From contig OZ245724.1 of NCBI GenBank assembly GCA_965227035.1, positions 1,674,001 through 1,738,000 on the forward strand: a stretch of 64,000 bases of DNA, given 5' to 3'. The first letter of the stretch is position 1; each line of letters begins with the position of its first letter. Positions 16,859 to 26,657 of this stretch are shown one piece after another. The notes under the pieces are model-generated. The model had not been told where the DNA came from, did no database searches, and saw nothing but the letters and a program-made list of their open reading frames with translations. The position numbers and the translations under genes were made by a program. The stretch comes from CBDDFQ01 sp965227035. GTDB taxonomy: Bacteria; Pseudomonadota; Gammaproteobacteria; Burkholderiales; Burkholderiaceae_C.

Positions 16859-18040
16859 ATGACAGCCTCGACTCAAGAACGAACCCCGGCGCTCACCACC
16901 AAACTTCCTTCTGTCGGAACGACGATCTTCACGGTCATGTCGGCGCTGGCCACCGAGAAAAACGCAGTGAATCTCGGTCAGGGCTTTCCGGATTTCGATT
17001 GCGATCCCAAGCTGATCGATGCCGTCACCGACGCGATGAAGCGCGGCCTGAATCAATATCCGCCGATGACAGGCGTTGCGCCTCTGCGTGACGCGGTGTC
17101 GGCCAAGCTCGAATCCATGTACGGCCGCAAGTACAACGCCGCTACCGACATCACGATCACAGCCGGCGCGACTCAAGCCATCATCACGGCGATCCTTGCG
17201 GTGGTGAAACCCGGCGACGAGGTCATCGTGCTCGAGCCCTGCTACGACAGCTATGTGCCCAACATCGAGCTGGCCGGCGGCATCGTGGTGCGAGTGCCCC
17301 TGACGCCAGGTACCTTCCGTCCTGATTTCGAAAAGATCGCCAAGGCCATCACGACCAAGACCCGAGCGATCCTGGTCAACTCGCCGCACAACCCGAGCGC
17401 CACCATCTGGACCCGCGATGACATGCTCAAGCTGCAGGAAATTCTTGCGCCCACCGATGTGCTCTTGATCAGCGACGAGGTGTATGAGCACATGGTGTTC
17501 GACGGCAAGGCGCACGAAAGCGCCGCGAAGTATCCGGGCCTGGCATCGCGCGCTTTCATCGTGAGCAGCTTCGGCAAGACCTACCACGTGACCGGGTGGA
17601 AAGTGGGCTACGTTGCCGCGCCGCCCGCACTCACTGCCGAGTTCCGTAAGGTTCACCAATTCAACGTGTTCACGGTGAACACGCCGGTGCAATTCGGTAT
17701 TGCGTCTTACATGGCCGATCCGAAACCGTATCTGGAACTTTCCGCGTTCTATCAGCGCAAGCGCGATCTGTTTCGCGAAGGTCTCGCCAAAACGCGCTTC
17801 AAGATTCTCCCGAGCGAAGGCAGCTATTTCCAGTGTGTCGATATCTCGAATCTGGCCGTGCCCGAGAAGAGCCTCAACGAAGGCGATTTTTGCCAATGGC
17901 TCACGAGCGAAATCGGAGTCGCGGCAATTCCGCTCGCCGCGTTCTACGGCGACGGATTCAATCAGGGCATCGTTCGCTTCTGCTTCGGGAAGAAGGACGA
18001 AACGCTGGTGAAGGCGCTAGAGCGCCTCGCTCGGCTTTGA
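16859..18040 (+). CDS. PLP-dependent class I aminotransferase (methionine/kynurenine type)
   Basis: A 393-residue fold-type I aminotransferase. Visible are NLGQGFPDFDCDPKLIDAV, ITAGATQAIITAI, the NSPHNPSATIW block with the Asn that contacts PLP, ISDEVYEHMVF with the Asp, and the PLP lysine in SFGKTYHVTGWKVGY. The family covers YbdL methionine aminotransferase and kynurenine aminotransferases. The sulfur-related setting next to cysB favours methionine, but this is inference. It is convergent with the dehydrogenase at 18052. Confidence 0.92.
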   Translation: MTASTQERTPALTTKLPSVGTTIFTVMSALATEKNAVNLGQGFPDFDCDPKLIDAVTDAMKRGLNQYPPMTGVAPLRDAVSAKLESMYGRKYNAATDITITAGATQAIITAILAVVKPGDEVIVLEPCYDSYVPNIELAGGIVVRVPLTPGTFRPDFEKIAKAITTKTRAILVNSPHNPSATIWTRDDMLKLQEILAPTDVLLISDEVYEHMVFDGKAHESAAKYPGLASRAFIVSSFGKTYHVTGWKVGYVAAPPALTAEFRKVHQFNVFTVNTPVQFGIASYMADPKPYLELSAFYQRKRDLFREGLAKTRFKILPSEGSYFQCVDISNLAVPEKSLNEGDFCQWLTSEIGVAAIPLAAFYGDGFNQGIVRFCFGKKDETLVKALERLARL

Positions 18041-18051
18041 TCGAGCGCAGG

Positions 18052-19035
18052 TCAAAGACCTAGCCACTTCTCCAGCGACTCGACCACGCCCTTCGCGAAG
18101 AACGACAACCCCTCTTCCGAAATGAATCCGATATGCGGACTCAGCGTTGCGTTCGGCAGCTTGATCAGTTCGGAATCTGCCGGTAGCGGTTCCGTGTCGA
18201 ACACGTCCAGGGCGGCATAGCCGGGATGTCCTGTCTTCAGCGCGGTAATCAACGCTTTTTCATCGATCAAAGATGGACGCGAGGTGTTCACCAGAATCGA
18301 ATCCGGTTGCATCAGCGACATGCCTTTTGCATCGACCAGGTGACGCGTCGCCTCGGTGGCGACCATATGGATGCTCACAACACGCGACGTCGACAGCAGT
18401 TCTTCCTTGCTCGCCACGAAGCCGACGCCCGCTGCTTCCGCGCGCTCCTTCGTGAGATTCGGACTCCACGCGACGACTTCCATTCCGAATGCCACGCCGA
18501 CCTGCGCAACGCGCTGACCTATCTCACCCAACCCGATCAAGCCAAGGCGCTTGCCGTGCAATACGAAGGCCCAGGGTTCCGCCTTGCCGGCTCGCCACTC
18601 GCCGCGACGCAGACGAGTCATGTGGCCCTCCAGTTGTCGCGCTGCAGTCAAGATCAGGCTCCAGGTATGTTCCGTTGTCCCCTCTCGGCCCGGGCCGCCC
18701 GGCGTGCCGCTGGCTTCGATACCTCGCGCCGCTAACGCGTCGCGGTCGAGCTTCAGATTACGCGGGCCGGTATGAACGACTCGCTTGAGGTTCGGCAGTT
18801 TCGCGATGAGCGCCGCGTCCAACGGGGTCCTGTCGCGACTCAACACCAGGGCCGAGGCTGGCTTGATCGCATCGAGCAACGCATCGCCGCGCAATGTCTC
18901 GGTGTGAAACTCGACATCGGCAATGGCCCTGACTTTCGACCAGTCGGCACGCGCCGCCAGCGCGTGCTCCCAGTCATCGAGCACAACGATTTTCGGTTTG
19001 GAAGTCTCGGTGGTTTTGTTGCTTGATGCGTTCAA
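18052..19035 (-). CDS. D-2-hydroxyacid dehydrogenase family protein
   Basis: A 327-residue NAD(P)-dependent dehydrogenase related to phosphoglycerate dehydrogenase. The Rossmann motif is GLIGLGEIGQRVAQ; the substrate Arg region reads NTSRPSLIDEKAL, and LSPHIGF carries the catalytic His. It lacks the ACT domain of SerA, so it is a stand-alone oxidoreductase, perhaps acting on a 2-keto acid made by the neighbouring aminotransferase. The N-terminus has a short Ser/Thr-rich lead before KPKIVVLDDWEH. The start ATG at 19035 is the most upstream in frame. Confidence 0.9.
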   Translation of the reverse strand: MNASSNKTTETSKPKIVVLDDWEHALAARADWSKVRAIADVEFHTETLRGDALLDAIKPASALVLSRDRTPLDAALIAKLPNLKRVVHTGPRNLKLDRDALAARGIEASGTPGGPGREGTTEHTWSLILTAARQLEGHMTRLRRGEWRAGKAEPWAFVLHGKRLGLIGLGEIGQRVAQVGVAFGMEVVAWSPNLTKERAEAAGVGFVASKEELLSTSRVVSIHMVATEATRHLVDAKGMSLMQPDSILVNTSRPSLIDEKALITALKTGHPGYAALDVFDTEPLPADSELIKLPNATLSPHIGFISEEGLSFFAKGVVESLEKWLGL

Positions 19036-19170
19036 TTCATTGCTCGATCGTCACGTTGTTATCGCGAAGTTCTTTCGAGAATAACCCAGTGTCGTCTTCG
19101 ACGAGCTTGCGAAGAGCGGCGCGAAGGCAAGCGGACGCCTGCGGCGAGTCCGACCGCCCTCGCTGCTTAC

Positions 19171-19752
19171 TCAACCCCAGCGGTAACCCTGCGCGTGCGG
19201 TCGATAATTTGCGGTCGCAAAGTAAATGTTCTTGCCGGTTTGAGGATCCGTCCCGCGAGCAAACAAGAGTCCGTTTTCGAGCTGGTTGGAATCGAAACGC
19301 GTGTACTCGCCGTCGCTAATAAAACTGGCGGGCAGATCGAGCATTTTCATGAACGCCATGGGCATCAAACGCTCGTTTGCCTGAGTTCTGATTCCGTTTT
19401 CGGTTGCGCCTCGAAGCAGGTTATCTGGGTCGCCGAATTGCTTGGGATTTGCAAGCACGAAATCGAAGGTTAGCTCCTCGAGCGTCGAATGAAACGACAA
19501 CTTCGATAGCGCTCCGCTCTTTTCGAGTGCGCTCGGGCGAACCGGATGGTCTAACAACGAACGAAACGCGTCGAAAAAATCGGGGTCGGCGAAACGCGAT
19601 GGGACAACGCGCAAATTCAGGCAGTGAAGTTCTTTTAAAGTTTCTCCGTCGATGCAGGTTTCCGGCTCTACTTTCGAGATCGGTAGATCCATAGGGACAA
19701 GTTGATTCGAGTAGACGGGTTGCGTAGGGGTTACGGTAGTTGCAGCTGGCAT
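19171..19752 (-). CDS. Accessory protein, FFDAF/YxAT module family, member 1
   Basis: A 193-residue protein without signal peptide or membrane segment. I recognise no named family, but it is clearly paralogous to the proteins at 28202 and 30374 and more distantly to 26658. The shared module runs from ETLKELHCLNLRVV through FFDAFRSLLD (residues 59-68), then NPKQF, then RLMPMAFMKMLDLPASFI (128-145), and ends with TGKNIYFAT (172-180). The first 30 residues are rich in Thr, Pro and Val. It lies between a dehydrogenase and hrpA on the same strand. A perfect 8-bp inverted repeat is 48 bp upstream of the ATG. A secreted effector role is an inference. Confidence 0.75.
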   Translation of the reverse strand: MPAATTVTPTQPVYSNQLVPMDLPISKVEPETCIDGETLKELHCLNLRVVPSRFADPDFFDAFRSLLDHPVRPSALEKSGALSKLSFHSTLEELTFDFVLANPKQFGDPDNLLRGATENGIRTQANERLMPMAFMKMLDLPASFISDGEYTRFDSNQLENGLLFARGTDPQTGKNIYFATANYRPHAQGYRWG

Positions 19753-19799
19753 AAAAGGTCTTTCTGATGTTTGACGAGCAGATCTATGAACCGCCGGAT

Positions 19800-19819
19800 T
19801 GGAATTGCCTCCAATTCCA
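19800..19819. repeat. Inverted repeat upstream of the accessory gene at 19752
   Basis: TGGAATTG and CAATTCCA are perfect 8-base arms around CCTC. The element is 48 bp upstream of the start codon, in the position of an operator. Its sequence overlaps a short motif also seen upstream of two other accessory genes (27994-28002 and 31031-31039). Confidence 0.6.
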
Positions 19820-19924
19820 CGGTTCCTGACTGCAAGCTGAACAATGCCAGCGCACAAACGATTCGAAGAACTTAGCCATCAACTGCTTGGATTAGGGAAC
19901 GGACGCTCCCCATTCGCGCACCAC

Positions 19925-22900
19925 TCAACTGACCAGCTGCGCCCAAGCCTTGTCGAGCCGCTTCACGCTCACCGGCTGCGGCGTGCGCAACTCCTGCGCG
20001 AAGAAGCTCACCCGCAACTCCTCCAGCAGCCAGCGAAATTCGTTCATGCGATCGTCGGTCACGCCTTTGCGATCTGCGACGAGTCGCCAATAGCGCTGCT
20101 CCTGCGGACGGAGCTCGGCCATTCGCAGCGCATCGCGCGCTGCATCGGCGCGCAGCTTGTCCAGACGCAGCGGAATCGCCTTCAGGTAGCGCGGCAGATG
20201 TTGAAGCTGCGTCCACGGAGTGCTTGCCAGGAAGCGCTTGGGCATCAAACGCTGTAGTTGCTGCTGTATATCGCCAGTTGCGTCGGGTTGATTCTTCGTG
20301 TCCTTCACCTTGCGAACCGCAGCGGCGTATTCGACAAGGATCACGCCCGCCAGACGCGCAACCTCATTGGCAATGAGCGTCAGGCGCCCTCTTCCTTCTT
20401 CGACGCGTTTCTTGAAGTCGGCTTCGTTCGTCGGCAGCGGATCGAGAAGGAACGCCCGATCCAGCGCCACATCGATGATCTGCGCCCGCAATTCATCGGC
20501 GGTGCCGAGTGACATGAACGACACCGACATCTTCTGCATGTCGGGGATGTTTTTCTCGAGATATTTGATCGCGTCCTTGATCTGCAACGCGAACAGCCGA
20601 CGTAATCCAGCGCGATGTTTTGCGGCCGCGACGTCGGGTTCGTCGAACACCTCGATCGTCACTCCGTCACCCATGTCGACCAAGGCCGGGAACCCAATGA
20701 GTGTTTGGCCGCCTTTGCGGATTTCCATAAGTTCGGGCAATTCCCCGAAGGTCCAGTTGGCGTATTTTTGCTCGGCCTTGACCGCAGGCAGAGTCGACGC
20801 TTTGACCTGCACCACATGCGAAGTCGCGGCCTTTTGATTCGACTGCGGCTCGACAGGCGCCGATGCGACCTTCAATCCCGCCAGCGCCTGGAATGCGCCA
20901 CGTGCCTGCGCCCCCAGTTGCGCTTTCAGTGCACCCAGATTCCTTCCGATGCCCAACTGCCTTCCATGCTCGTCGACCACCACGATATTCATGAACAGAT
21001 GCGGGGTGAGCATGTCGAGCTTGAAATCGCCTCGCTTCACGTCGAGGCTGGTTTCCTGCCGGACGATCTTCAGCATCGCATCGGTCAACGAGCCGTGAGC
21101 CCATATTTCTGGCTTCGACAACTGTTCAGCAAGACGGGTTGCGGAATCGGGCAAGGGCACGAATCGGCCGCGTGACTTTTGCGGAAGGCTTTTGAGCAAT
21201 GCCTGGATTTTTTCCTTGAGCATGCCGGGCACCAGCCATTCGGCGCGTTCTTCGTTCACCTGGTTCAGCACGAACAGCGGCACGGTGACGGTGACGCCGT
21301 CGCGGGCATCGCCGGGCTCGTGCAGATATGTGACCGCGCAATCGACGCCGCCCATTCGAATGGTTCGCGGGAAATTGGTGGCGGTGATGCCACCTGCTTC
21401 GTGGCGCATCAACTCTTCGCGGGTGAGCATCAGCGCTTGCGGATTCGCGCGCTGTGCCTGGCGGAACCAGGCATCGAAACTCTGAGCACCGAACACATCT
21501 GCAGGAATGTACTGATCGTAGAAAGCGTAAATACGCTCGTCGTCTACCAGCACGTCCTGACGGCGCGATTTGTGTTCGAGCTCCTCTACCTGTCGAACCA
21601 GCTTGTGATTCGCCGCGAGGAACTGGTATTTCGCGTCCCAGTTGCCAGCGACCAATGCTTCTCGAATGAAGATTTCGCGTGCGCCCGCCATATCGACGCG
21701 GGCGAACCCAACGCGGCGTCCGCTGTAAACGACCAGGCCGTAAAGCGTCGCGCGTTCCAGCGCATTCACTTCGCCGATCTTCTTTTCCCAATGGGGATCG
21801 AGCAGTTGTTTCTTGAGCAGATGGCCTGCGATCTGCTCGATATATTGCGGCTCGATGGCGGCGATTCCACGTCCGAACAATCGCGTGGTCTCGACCAGTT
21901 CGGCACAGACGATCCACTTACCCGGCTTCTTCGACAGATGAGCACCGGGGTGACGATAGAACTTGATGCCGCGAGCACCGAGGTACACCTCTTCGTCTTC
22001 CAGCTTGAAACCGATGTTTCCGAGCAAGCCCGACAGCATCGACACATGCAGCTGCTCGTAGCTTGCCGGCGACGTGTTGAGCTTCCATTTGTGCTCGGTC
22101 ACAACGGTCATCAACTGCGAATGCGTGTCGCGCCATTCGCGGACACGTCGAATATTGATGAAGTTCTGCCGCAGCAATTGCTCGTATTGCCTGTTCGACA
22201 ATTTGTGATCGGTTCCATGACCACCGCGCGAATCGGAGAGCCATTTCCACAGCTTCAGATAACCGCTGAATTCGCTTTTATCGTCTTTGAACTTCGCCTG
22301 CGCCTGATCGGCTTGCGTCTGCATGTCGATCGGCCTGTCGCGAACATCCTGCACAGAAAGAGCCGACGCGATCACCAGAACCTCTTCCAGTGCACTGCGC
22401 GATTTCGCTTCGATGATCATTCGACCGACACGAGGATCGAGGGGCAATCGGGACAGCTCTTCGCCGGTGGCAGTGAGCTCGTTCGCATCGTCCACCGCCC
22501 CGAGTTCCGCGAGCAGCTGATAGCCGTCGGCAATCGCGCGTTTCTGCGGAGGTTCGATGAACGGAAATTCCTCGACCACGCCCAATCGCAGCGACTTCAT
22601 TCGCAGGATGACGCCGGCCAGGGAACTCCGCAAAATTTCAGGATCGGTGAATCGCGGTCGCTCTAAAAAGCTTTTCTCGTCGTACAGCCGAATGCAGATC
22701 CCGTTTGCGACACGACCGCACCGCCCCGCCCGCTGATTGGCAGCCGCCTGGCTGATCGGCTCGACCAGCAACTGCTCCACCTTGCTGCGAAAGCTGTAGC
22801 GCTTCACGCGAGCGGTTCCGGCATCGATCACGTACCGGATGCCCGGCACCGTGAGCGATGTTTCCGCCACGTTGGTTGCCAGCACGATGCGGCGTCCGTT

Positions 22901-23761
22901 GTGCGAATCGAAAATCCGCTCCTGCTCCTGCTGGCTCAGGCGTGAGAACAGCGGCAACACTTCGGCATTTCGCAGCATGACCTGATGGCTCAGATGCTTG
23001 CGGAGATGATCCGCCGCTTCGCGAATTTCGCGCTCGCCGGGCAGGAACACCAGAATGTCGCCGCCAATATGAACATCGCGCCACAACTCGTCGACCGCAT
23101 CGGCGATCGCGTCGTTCATGTCGTATTCGCGGCTCTCCTCGTAAGGCCGATAGCGAGTCTCGACCGGGAACATGCGTCCCGACACCATGATCACCGGCGC
23201 CGGGCCTTTGCGCGATGCAAAGTGGTCGGCAAACCGCTGCGCGTCGATCGTGGCCGAAGTCACGATGATCTTCAGATCGGGCCGGCGCGGAAGGATTTCC
23301 TTGAGGTAGCCGAGCAGGAAGTCGATGTTCAGACTGCGTTCATGCGCCTCGTCGATGATGATCGTGTCGTAGTTCTTGAGGAGCGGATCGCCCTGGGTTT
23401 CGGCAAGCAGGATGCCGTCTGTCATGAGCTTTACCGATGCGTCGCGGCTCAGACGGTCCTGGAATCGAACCTTGTAGCCGACGACGTCGCCCAGCGGCGT
23501 CTTCAGCTCCTCCGCGATTCGCTTGGCAACGCTCGATGCGGCAATCCGTCGCGGCTGGGTGTGACCGATCAAGCGGCCGCCGTTGACCTTGCCGCGACCC
23601 ATCGCGAGCGCGATCTTGGGCAGCTGCGTGGTTTTGCCCGAGCCGGTCTCGCCGCAGACGATCACGACCTGATTGGACGCGATCGCTTCCATGATTTCGT
23701 CGCGCCGGCCAGACACCGGCAGCGTTTCGGGAAACTCGATTTTCAGAGGGACGACGGACAA
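19925..23761 (-). CDS. hrpA: ATP-dependent RNA helicase HrpA
   Basis: A 1278-residue DEAH-box helicase; E. coli HrpA resolves stalled ribosomes and processes mRNA. Motifs in order: CGETGSGKTTQLPK (Walker A), DEAHERSLNIDFLL, SATID, TNVAETSLTVPGIRYVID and QRAGRCGR. The long C-terminal region matches the HrpA-specific extension (DUF3418), ending with KRLDKAWAQL. The start is probably TTG at 23761, giving MSVVPLKIEFPE ahead of LPVSGRRDEI; no ATG lies in a better place. It is divergent from argA with 58 bp between. It is housekeeping and sits inside the accessory stretch. Confidence 0.95.
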   Translation of the reverse strand: MSVVPLKIEFPETLPVSGRRDEIMEAIASNQVVIVCGETGSGKTTQLPKIALAMGRGKVNGGRLIGHTQPRRIAASSVAKRIAEELKTPLGDVVGYKVRFQDRLSRDASVKLMTDGILLAETQGDPLLKNYDTIIIDEAHERSLNIDFLLGYLKEILPRRPDLKIIVTSATIDAQRFADHFASRKGPAPVIMVSGRMFPVETRYRPYEESREYDMNDAIADAVDELWRDVHIGGDILVFLPGEREIREAADHLRKHLSHQVMLRNAEVLPLFSRLSQQEQERIFDSHNGRRIVLATNVAETSLTVPGIRYVIDAGTARVKRYSFRSKVEQLLVEPISQAAANQRAGRCGRVANGICIRLYDEKSFLERPRFTDPEILRSSLAGVILRMKSLRLGVVEEFPFIEPPQKRAIADGYQLLAELGAVDDANELTATGEELSRLPLDPRVGRMIIEAKSRSALEEVLVIASALSVQDVRDRPIDMQTQADQAQAKFKDDKSEFSGYLKLWKWLSDSRGGHGTDHKLSNRQYEQLLRQNFINIRRVREWRDTHSQLMTVVTEHKWKLNTSPASYEQLHVSMLSGLLGNIGFKLEDEEVYLGARGIKFYRHPGAHLSKKPGKWIVCAELVETTRLFGRGIAAIEPQYIEQIAGHLLKKQLLDPHWEKKIGEVNALERATLYGLVVYSGRRVGFARVDMAGAREIFIREALVAGNWDAKYQFLAANHKLVRQVEELEHKSRRQDVLVDDERIYAFYDQYIPADVFGAQSFDAWFRQAQRANPQALMLTREELMRHEAGGITATNFPRTIRMGGVDCAVTYLHEPGDARDGVTVTVPLFVLNQVNEERAEWLVPGMLKEKIQALLKSLPQKSRGRFVPLPDSATRLAEQLSKPEIWAHGSLTDAMLKIVRQETSLDVKRGDFKLDMLTPHLFMNIVVVDEHGRQLGIGRNLGALKAQLGAQARGAFQALAGLKVASAPVEPQSNQKAATSHVVQVKASTLPAVKAEQKYANWTFGELPELMEIRKGGQTLIGFPALVDMGDGVTIEVFDEPDVAAAKHRAGLRRLFALQIKDAIKYLEKNIPDMQKMSVSFMSLGTADELRAQIIDVALDRAFLLDPLPTNEADFKKRVEEGRGRLTLIANEVARLAGVILVEYAAAVRKVKDTKNQPDATGDIQQQLQRLMPKRFLASTPWTQLQHLPRYLKAIPLRLDKLRADAARDALRMAELRPQEQRYWRLVADRKGVTDDRMNEFRWLLEELRVSFFAQELRTPQPVSVKRLDKAWAQLVS

Positions 23762-23819
23762 GGCGGCAACTTCGTAGAGAATCGCGAATTATCCCAGCGA
23801 ACCAATAGCCTCAACATTC

Positions 23820-25166
23820 ATGTCCACGGTCTTCAATTTCACCTTCGTCCCCTGGTTCCGGTCGGTGGCGCCCTATATCCACATGCACCGCGGCAAAACC
23901 TTCGTGGTCGGGCTGGCCGGAGAGGCGATTGCGGCCGGAAAACTGCAGAACATCGCGCAGGATCTGGCCCTGATCCAGAGCATGGGCGTGAAGATCGTTC
24001 TGGTTCACGGGTTCCGCCCTCAGGTGAACGAACAACTGGCTGCCAAGGGCCACGAAGCCAAGTATTCCCACGGAATCCGCATTACCGACAGCGTTGCACT
24101 CGATTCGGCCCAGGAAGCCGCTGGGCAACTGCGCTACGAAATCGAGGCTGCGTTCAGCCAGGGCCTGCCCAACACGCCCATGGCCGGCTCGACGGTTCGC
24201 ATCATTTCCGGAAACTTCATTACCGCCCGCCCGGTCGGAGTTGTAGACGGAGTCGACTTCAAGCATTCCGGCCTGGTCCGCAAGGTCGATGCCGTGAGCA
24301 TTTTGCAGACGCTGGACGTCGGATCGATGGTGCTGCTCTCTCCTTTCGGCTTCTCGCCCACCGGCGAAGCTTTCAATTTGACGATGGAAGAAGTCGCAAC
24401 CAGCGTGGCCATCGCAGTGCAGGCCGACAAATTGATTTTCCTGACCGAGGTTCCCGGCATTCGCATGGATCCGGACGCGCCTGAAAGCGAAGACAACCCG
24501 ATCGATACCGAGTTACCTCTTAACGCTGCAGAAAACCTGCTCAAGACGCTATCGCCGGCGCAGAAGCCCACCGACACCGCTTTCTACCTCCAGCACTGCG
24601 TGAAGGCCTGCAAAGGCGGCGTCGAGCGCAGCCACATCCTGCCTTTCGCGGTCGACGGCGCGCTGCTGCTCGAGGTGTACGTGCACGATGGCATAGGCAC
24701 CATGGTGGTCGATGAAAAGCTGGAGAGCCTGCGTGAAGCGACCGCCGACGATATCGGCGGGATCATCCAGCTGATCGAGCCGTTCGAAAACGACGGCACG
24801 CTGGTCAAGCGCAGCCGTACCGAGATAGAGCGCGATATCGACCACTACACGGTGATCGAGCACGACGGCGTGATCTTCGGATGCGCGGCGCTGTATCCCT
24901 ATCCGGAAGCGCGCACCGCTGAGATGGCGGCGCTTACCGTGTCGCCGCTCTCGCAGTCGCAGGGCGATGGCGAGCGGATTCTGAAACGCGTGGAGCAACG
25001 CGCCAAGGCGATGGGGCTGGACAGCATTTTCGTTCTCACCACCCGAACGATGCACTGGTTCCTGAAGCGCGGGTTCACGCAGATCGAACCCGACCGACTT
25101 CCGGAAGCGCGAAAGCGCAAATACAACGTCGACAGAAAGAGCGTTGTGTTGATGAAGAAGCTCTGA
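23820..25166 (+). CDS. argA: N-acetylglutamate synthase
   Basis: A 448-residue enzyme making N-acetylglutamate from glutamate and acetyl-CoA, the first step of arginine synthesis, feedback-inhibited by arginine. The N-terminal amino-acid-kinase domain starts with FRSVAPYIHMHRGKTFVVGLAGEAI and the C-terminal GNAT domain has CAALYPYPEARTAEMAALTVSP and VLTTRTMHWFLKRGF. The 3' end holds an 11-bp perfect tandem duplication (TGAAGAAGCTC at 25153-25163 and 25164-25174) that spans the stop codon. Inverted arms CTGAGG/CCTCAG (25174-25179, 25196-25201) follow and may help end transcription from both sides. Confidence 0.95.
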   Translation: MSTVFNFTFVPWFRSVAPYIHMHRGKTFVVGLAGEAIAAGKLQNIAQDLALIQSMGVKIVLVHGFRPQVNEQLAAKGHEAKYSHGIRITDSVALDSAQEAAGQLRYEIEAAFSQGLPNTPMAGSTVRIISGNFITARPVGVVDGVDFKHSGLVRKVDAVSILQTLDVGSMVLLSPFGFSPTGEAFNLTMEEVATSVAIAVQADKLIFLTEVPGIRMDPDAPESEDNPIDTELPLNAAENLLKTLSPAQKPTDTAFYLQHCVKACKGGVERSHILPFAVDGALLLEVYVHDGIGTMVVDEKLESLREATADDIGGIIQLIEPFENDGTLVKRSRTEIERDIDHYTVIEHDGVIFGCAALYPYPEARTAEMAALTVSPLSQSQGDGERILKRVEQRAKAMGLDSIFVLTTRTMHWFLKRGFTQIEPDRLPEARKRKYNVDRKSVVLMKKL

Positions 25167-25205
25167 AGAAGCTCTGAGGTTTCCGGCACTCAGCGCCTCA
25201 GCGCG

Positions 25206-26450
25206 TCACTCTCCGGGCTTCAATTGTTCGGCGTAGATTTCGCCTGTCCTTTCACACCGCGTCTCGAACACGCCATCGAAAAATTTCGCTGTGTTGTAGT
25301 GAGGACGACCGGAGTCATCGAAGCGCTCCACCATGAAGACGGTGTCGCGGTTTGGGCAGAACCGGGTCACGCGGTCCAATTCGACGTCGAATGACTCGCT
25401 TATCAGCACGACGTTGACATCGAACCCGTCGGCCATCACTTTGAGCAGGCGCTCGTCATGGATGGTCTGCCAACGATCTATCGCGCAGGGTGCGAAGTGG
25501 GGCCCAAATTGTCGGGCTACGTCCGCCCGCACTGCCATGTCGAACACCGCCTCCCGAAAGTCATCGGAGTAGTTGGGAACTCGGGTACCGCGAACCAGAC
25601 ACGGAGCGCTGTCGGGAAATCGATAGACCCCAGCTTCTCGAAGACCGCGCGAGAAGGCCTCGAAGACCGAATCATTCGAATGTTCGATCAGGCATTCGCG
25701 TAAGCCCCATGTTTTCAGCTTGAATTCGGCAGAGCCGAACATCTCGTCTTTTGCGCTCGCGATCCATTCCTCTGTGCGTTCGACCGGAACATAAGAGATA
25801 TCGATCGTCTCGAGCGATTTATCGAATGGCTTCGGGTAGTAGGAGCGCCACTCGCTTTCTGCTTTCACGACCACACGAAGGTTCACATTGAGGCTATCGG
25901 CAATACCGCGAATCAAGTTAGTCGCGTCGGGATGACCCAGACACTTGAGGTTGTTCGCCCGAATTCGCGCGTGCTGCACCGCGCTGTTCGCGTTTCCAGG
26001 AGCATTGTTCGAGAGAACCGACCTGAGGTGTTTAGCGTGGCGACTATCGGCCCACTGACTGAACTCATGCAGGCTTTCCGGCAAAGGCTTGCGCCATGGA
26101 TGACTCAGCGACTTCGCGCCGTAGCGCCGGATGTCGTTGCGCCGCAATTGGTGCCTGACGTCGTGCACTATTTGCTTCAACTGCGGATCGTTGCGAGACA
26201 GCGCGTCTGCAGGCAGATTCATCGACAGCGGGAACGATGTCAATGCACCTTCCGACTTGATCGATAGAAAGCCCAGTGAGCGAGGCACGCGCCGGTGACC
26301 AGTGAAAAATTCGCTGCTCGGCAGATTCGATTCCCGAGGAACTTGGCCAGCCGCTTGATCGGACTGATGGTTGTGCGGCGGGCAAACATCGGCAGGCTGC
26401 AAGACCATTGCTGCGCTCGCGAGCGATGTCTGGATATTGTCGATTGGCAT
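25206..26450 (-). CDS. Accessory protein with OTU-like cysteine-protease pattern
   Basis: A 414-residue protein with no signal peptide. The C-terminal part resembles an OTU-family deubiquitinase: DSAPCLVRGT (Cys at residue 284) corresponds to the OTU signature DGNCLFRA, then a helical stretch, then MADGFDVNVVLISES, which fits the conserved core strand, and GRPHYNTAKF with His384 in the place of the OTU catalytic His. The Cys-His distance of 100 residues is in the family's range. The N-terminal half repeats a similar strand (GIADSLNVNLRVVVKAES) and could be a degenerate second copy. The usual Gly-Asn before the Cys is changed to Ala-Pro. OTU proteases act on ubiquitin chains, so a role inside a eukaryotic host is possible. 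Function is unproven. Confidence 0.65.
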   Translation of the reverse strand: MPIDNIQTSLASAAMVLQPADVCPPHNHQSDQAAGQVPRESNLPSSEFFTGHRRVPRSLGFLSIKSEGALTSFPLSMNLPADALSRNDPQLKQIVHDVRHQLRRNDIRRYGAKSLSHPWRKPLPESLHEFSQWADSRHAKHLRSVLSNNAPGNANSAVQHARIRANNLKCLGHPDATNLIRGIADSLNVNLRVVVKAESEWRSYYPKPFDKSLETIDISYVPVERTEEWIASAKDEMFGSAEFKLKTWGLRECLIEHSNDSVFEAFSRGLREAGVYRFPDSAPCLVRGTRVPNYSDDFREAVFDMAVRADVARQFGPHFAPCAIDRWQTIHDERLLKVMADGFDVNVVLISESFDVELDRVTRFCPNRDTVFMVERFDDSGRPHYNTAKFFDGVFETRCERTGEIYAEQLKPGE

Positions 26451-26585
26451 AACTGTGACTCGAATTAAATAAAGTTCTTGGCTTCGACTCGAATCGTGGC
26501 TAGGCGTGGGGCGTGAAGGTTCACGCCGCGCCGGAGGTTATCCGACGCATGGCCTCAACTTGCCATTCGAATCGAAAAAACTTGC

Positions 26586-26624
26586 AAAAAAAACCTCGCC
26601 CACTGGTTTTCCAGCAGGCGAGGT
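26586..26624 (-). terminator. Rho-independent terminator
   Basis: On the minus strand a stem ACCTCGCC/GGCGAGGT with an inner CTGG/CCAG pairing and TTTT-type loop is followed by eight Ts. It lies 34 bp after the stop of the accessory gene at 26658-27887. Confidence 0.88.
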
Positions 26625-26657
26625 CATCGGATCGGCTTTGCCGCTAAGGGTGCCTAT

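Noticed and set aside
21179..22666. Plus-strand ORF of 495 codons opposite hrpA
   Set aside because: Long only because hrpA is GC-rich; the helicase motifs lie on the minus strand and the plus-strand product has no family features.
19753..26585. A PIP-box-like type III regulator site (TTCG-N16-TTCG) upstream of the accessory genes
   Set aside because: TTCG/CGAA pairs are present, but none has the 16-bp spacing; one pair ahead of the gene at 26450 is 25 bp apart.
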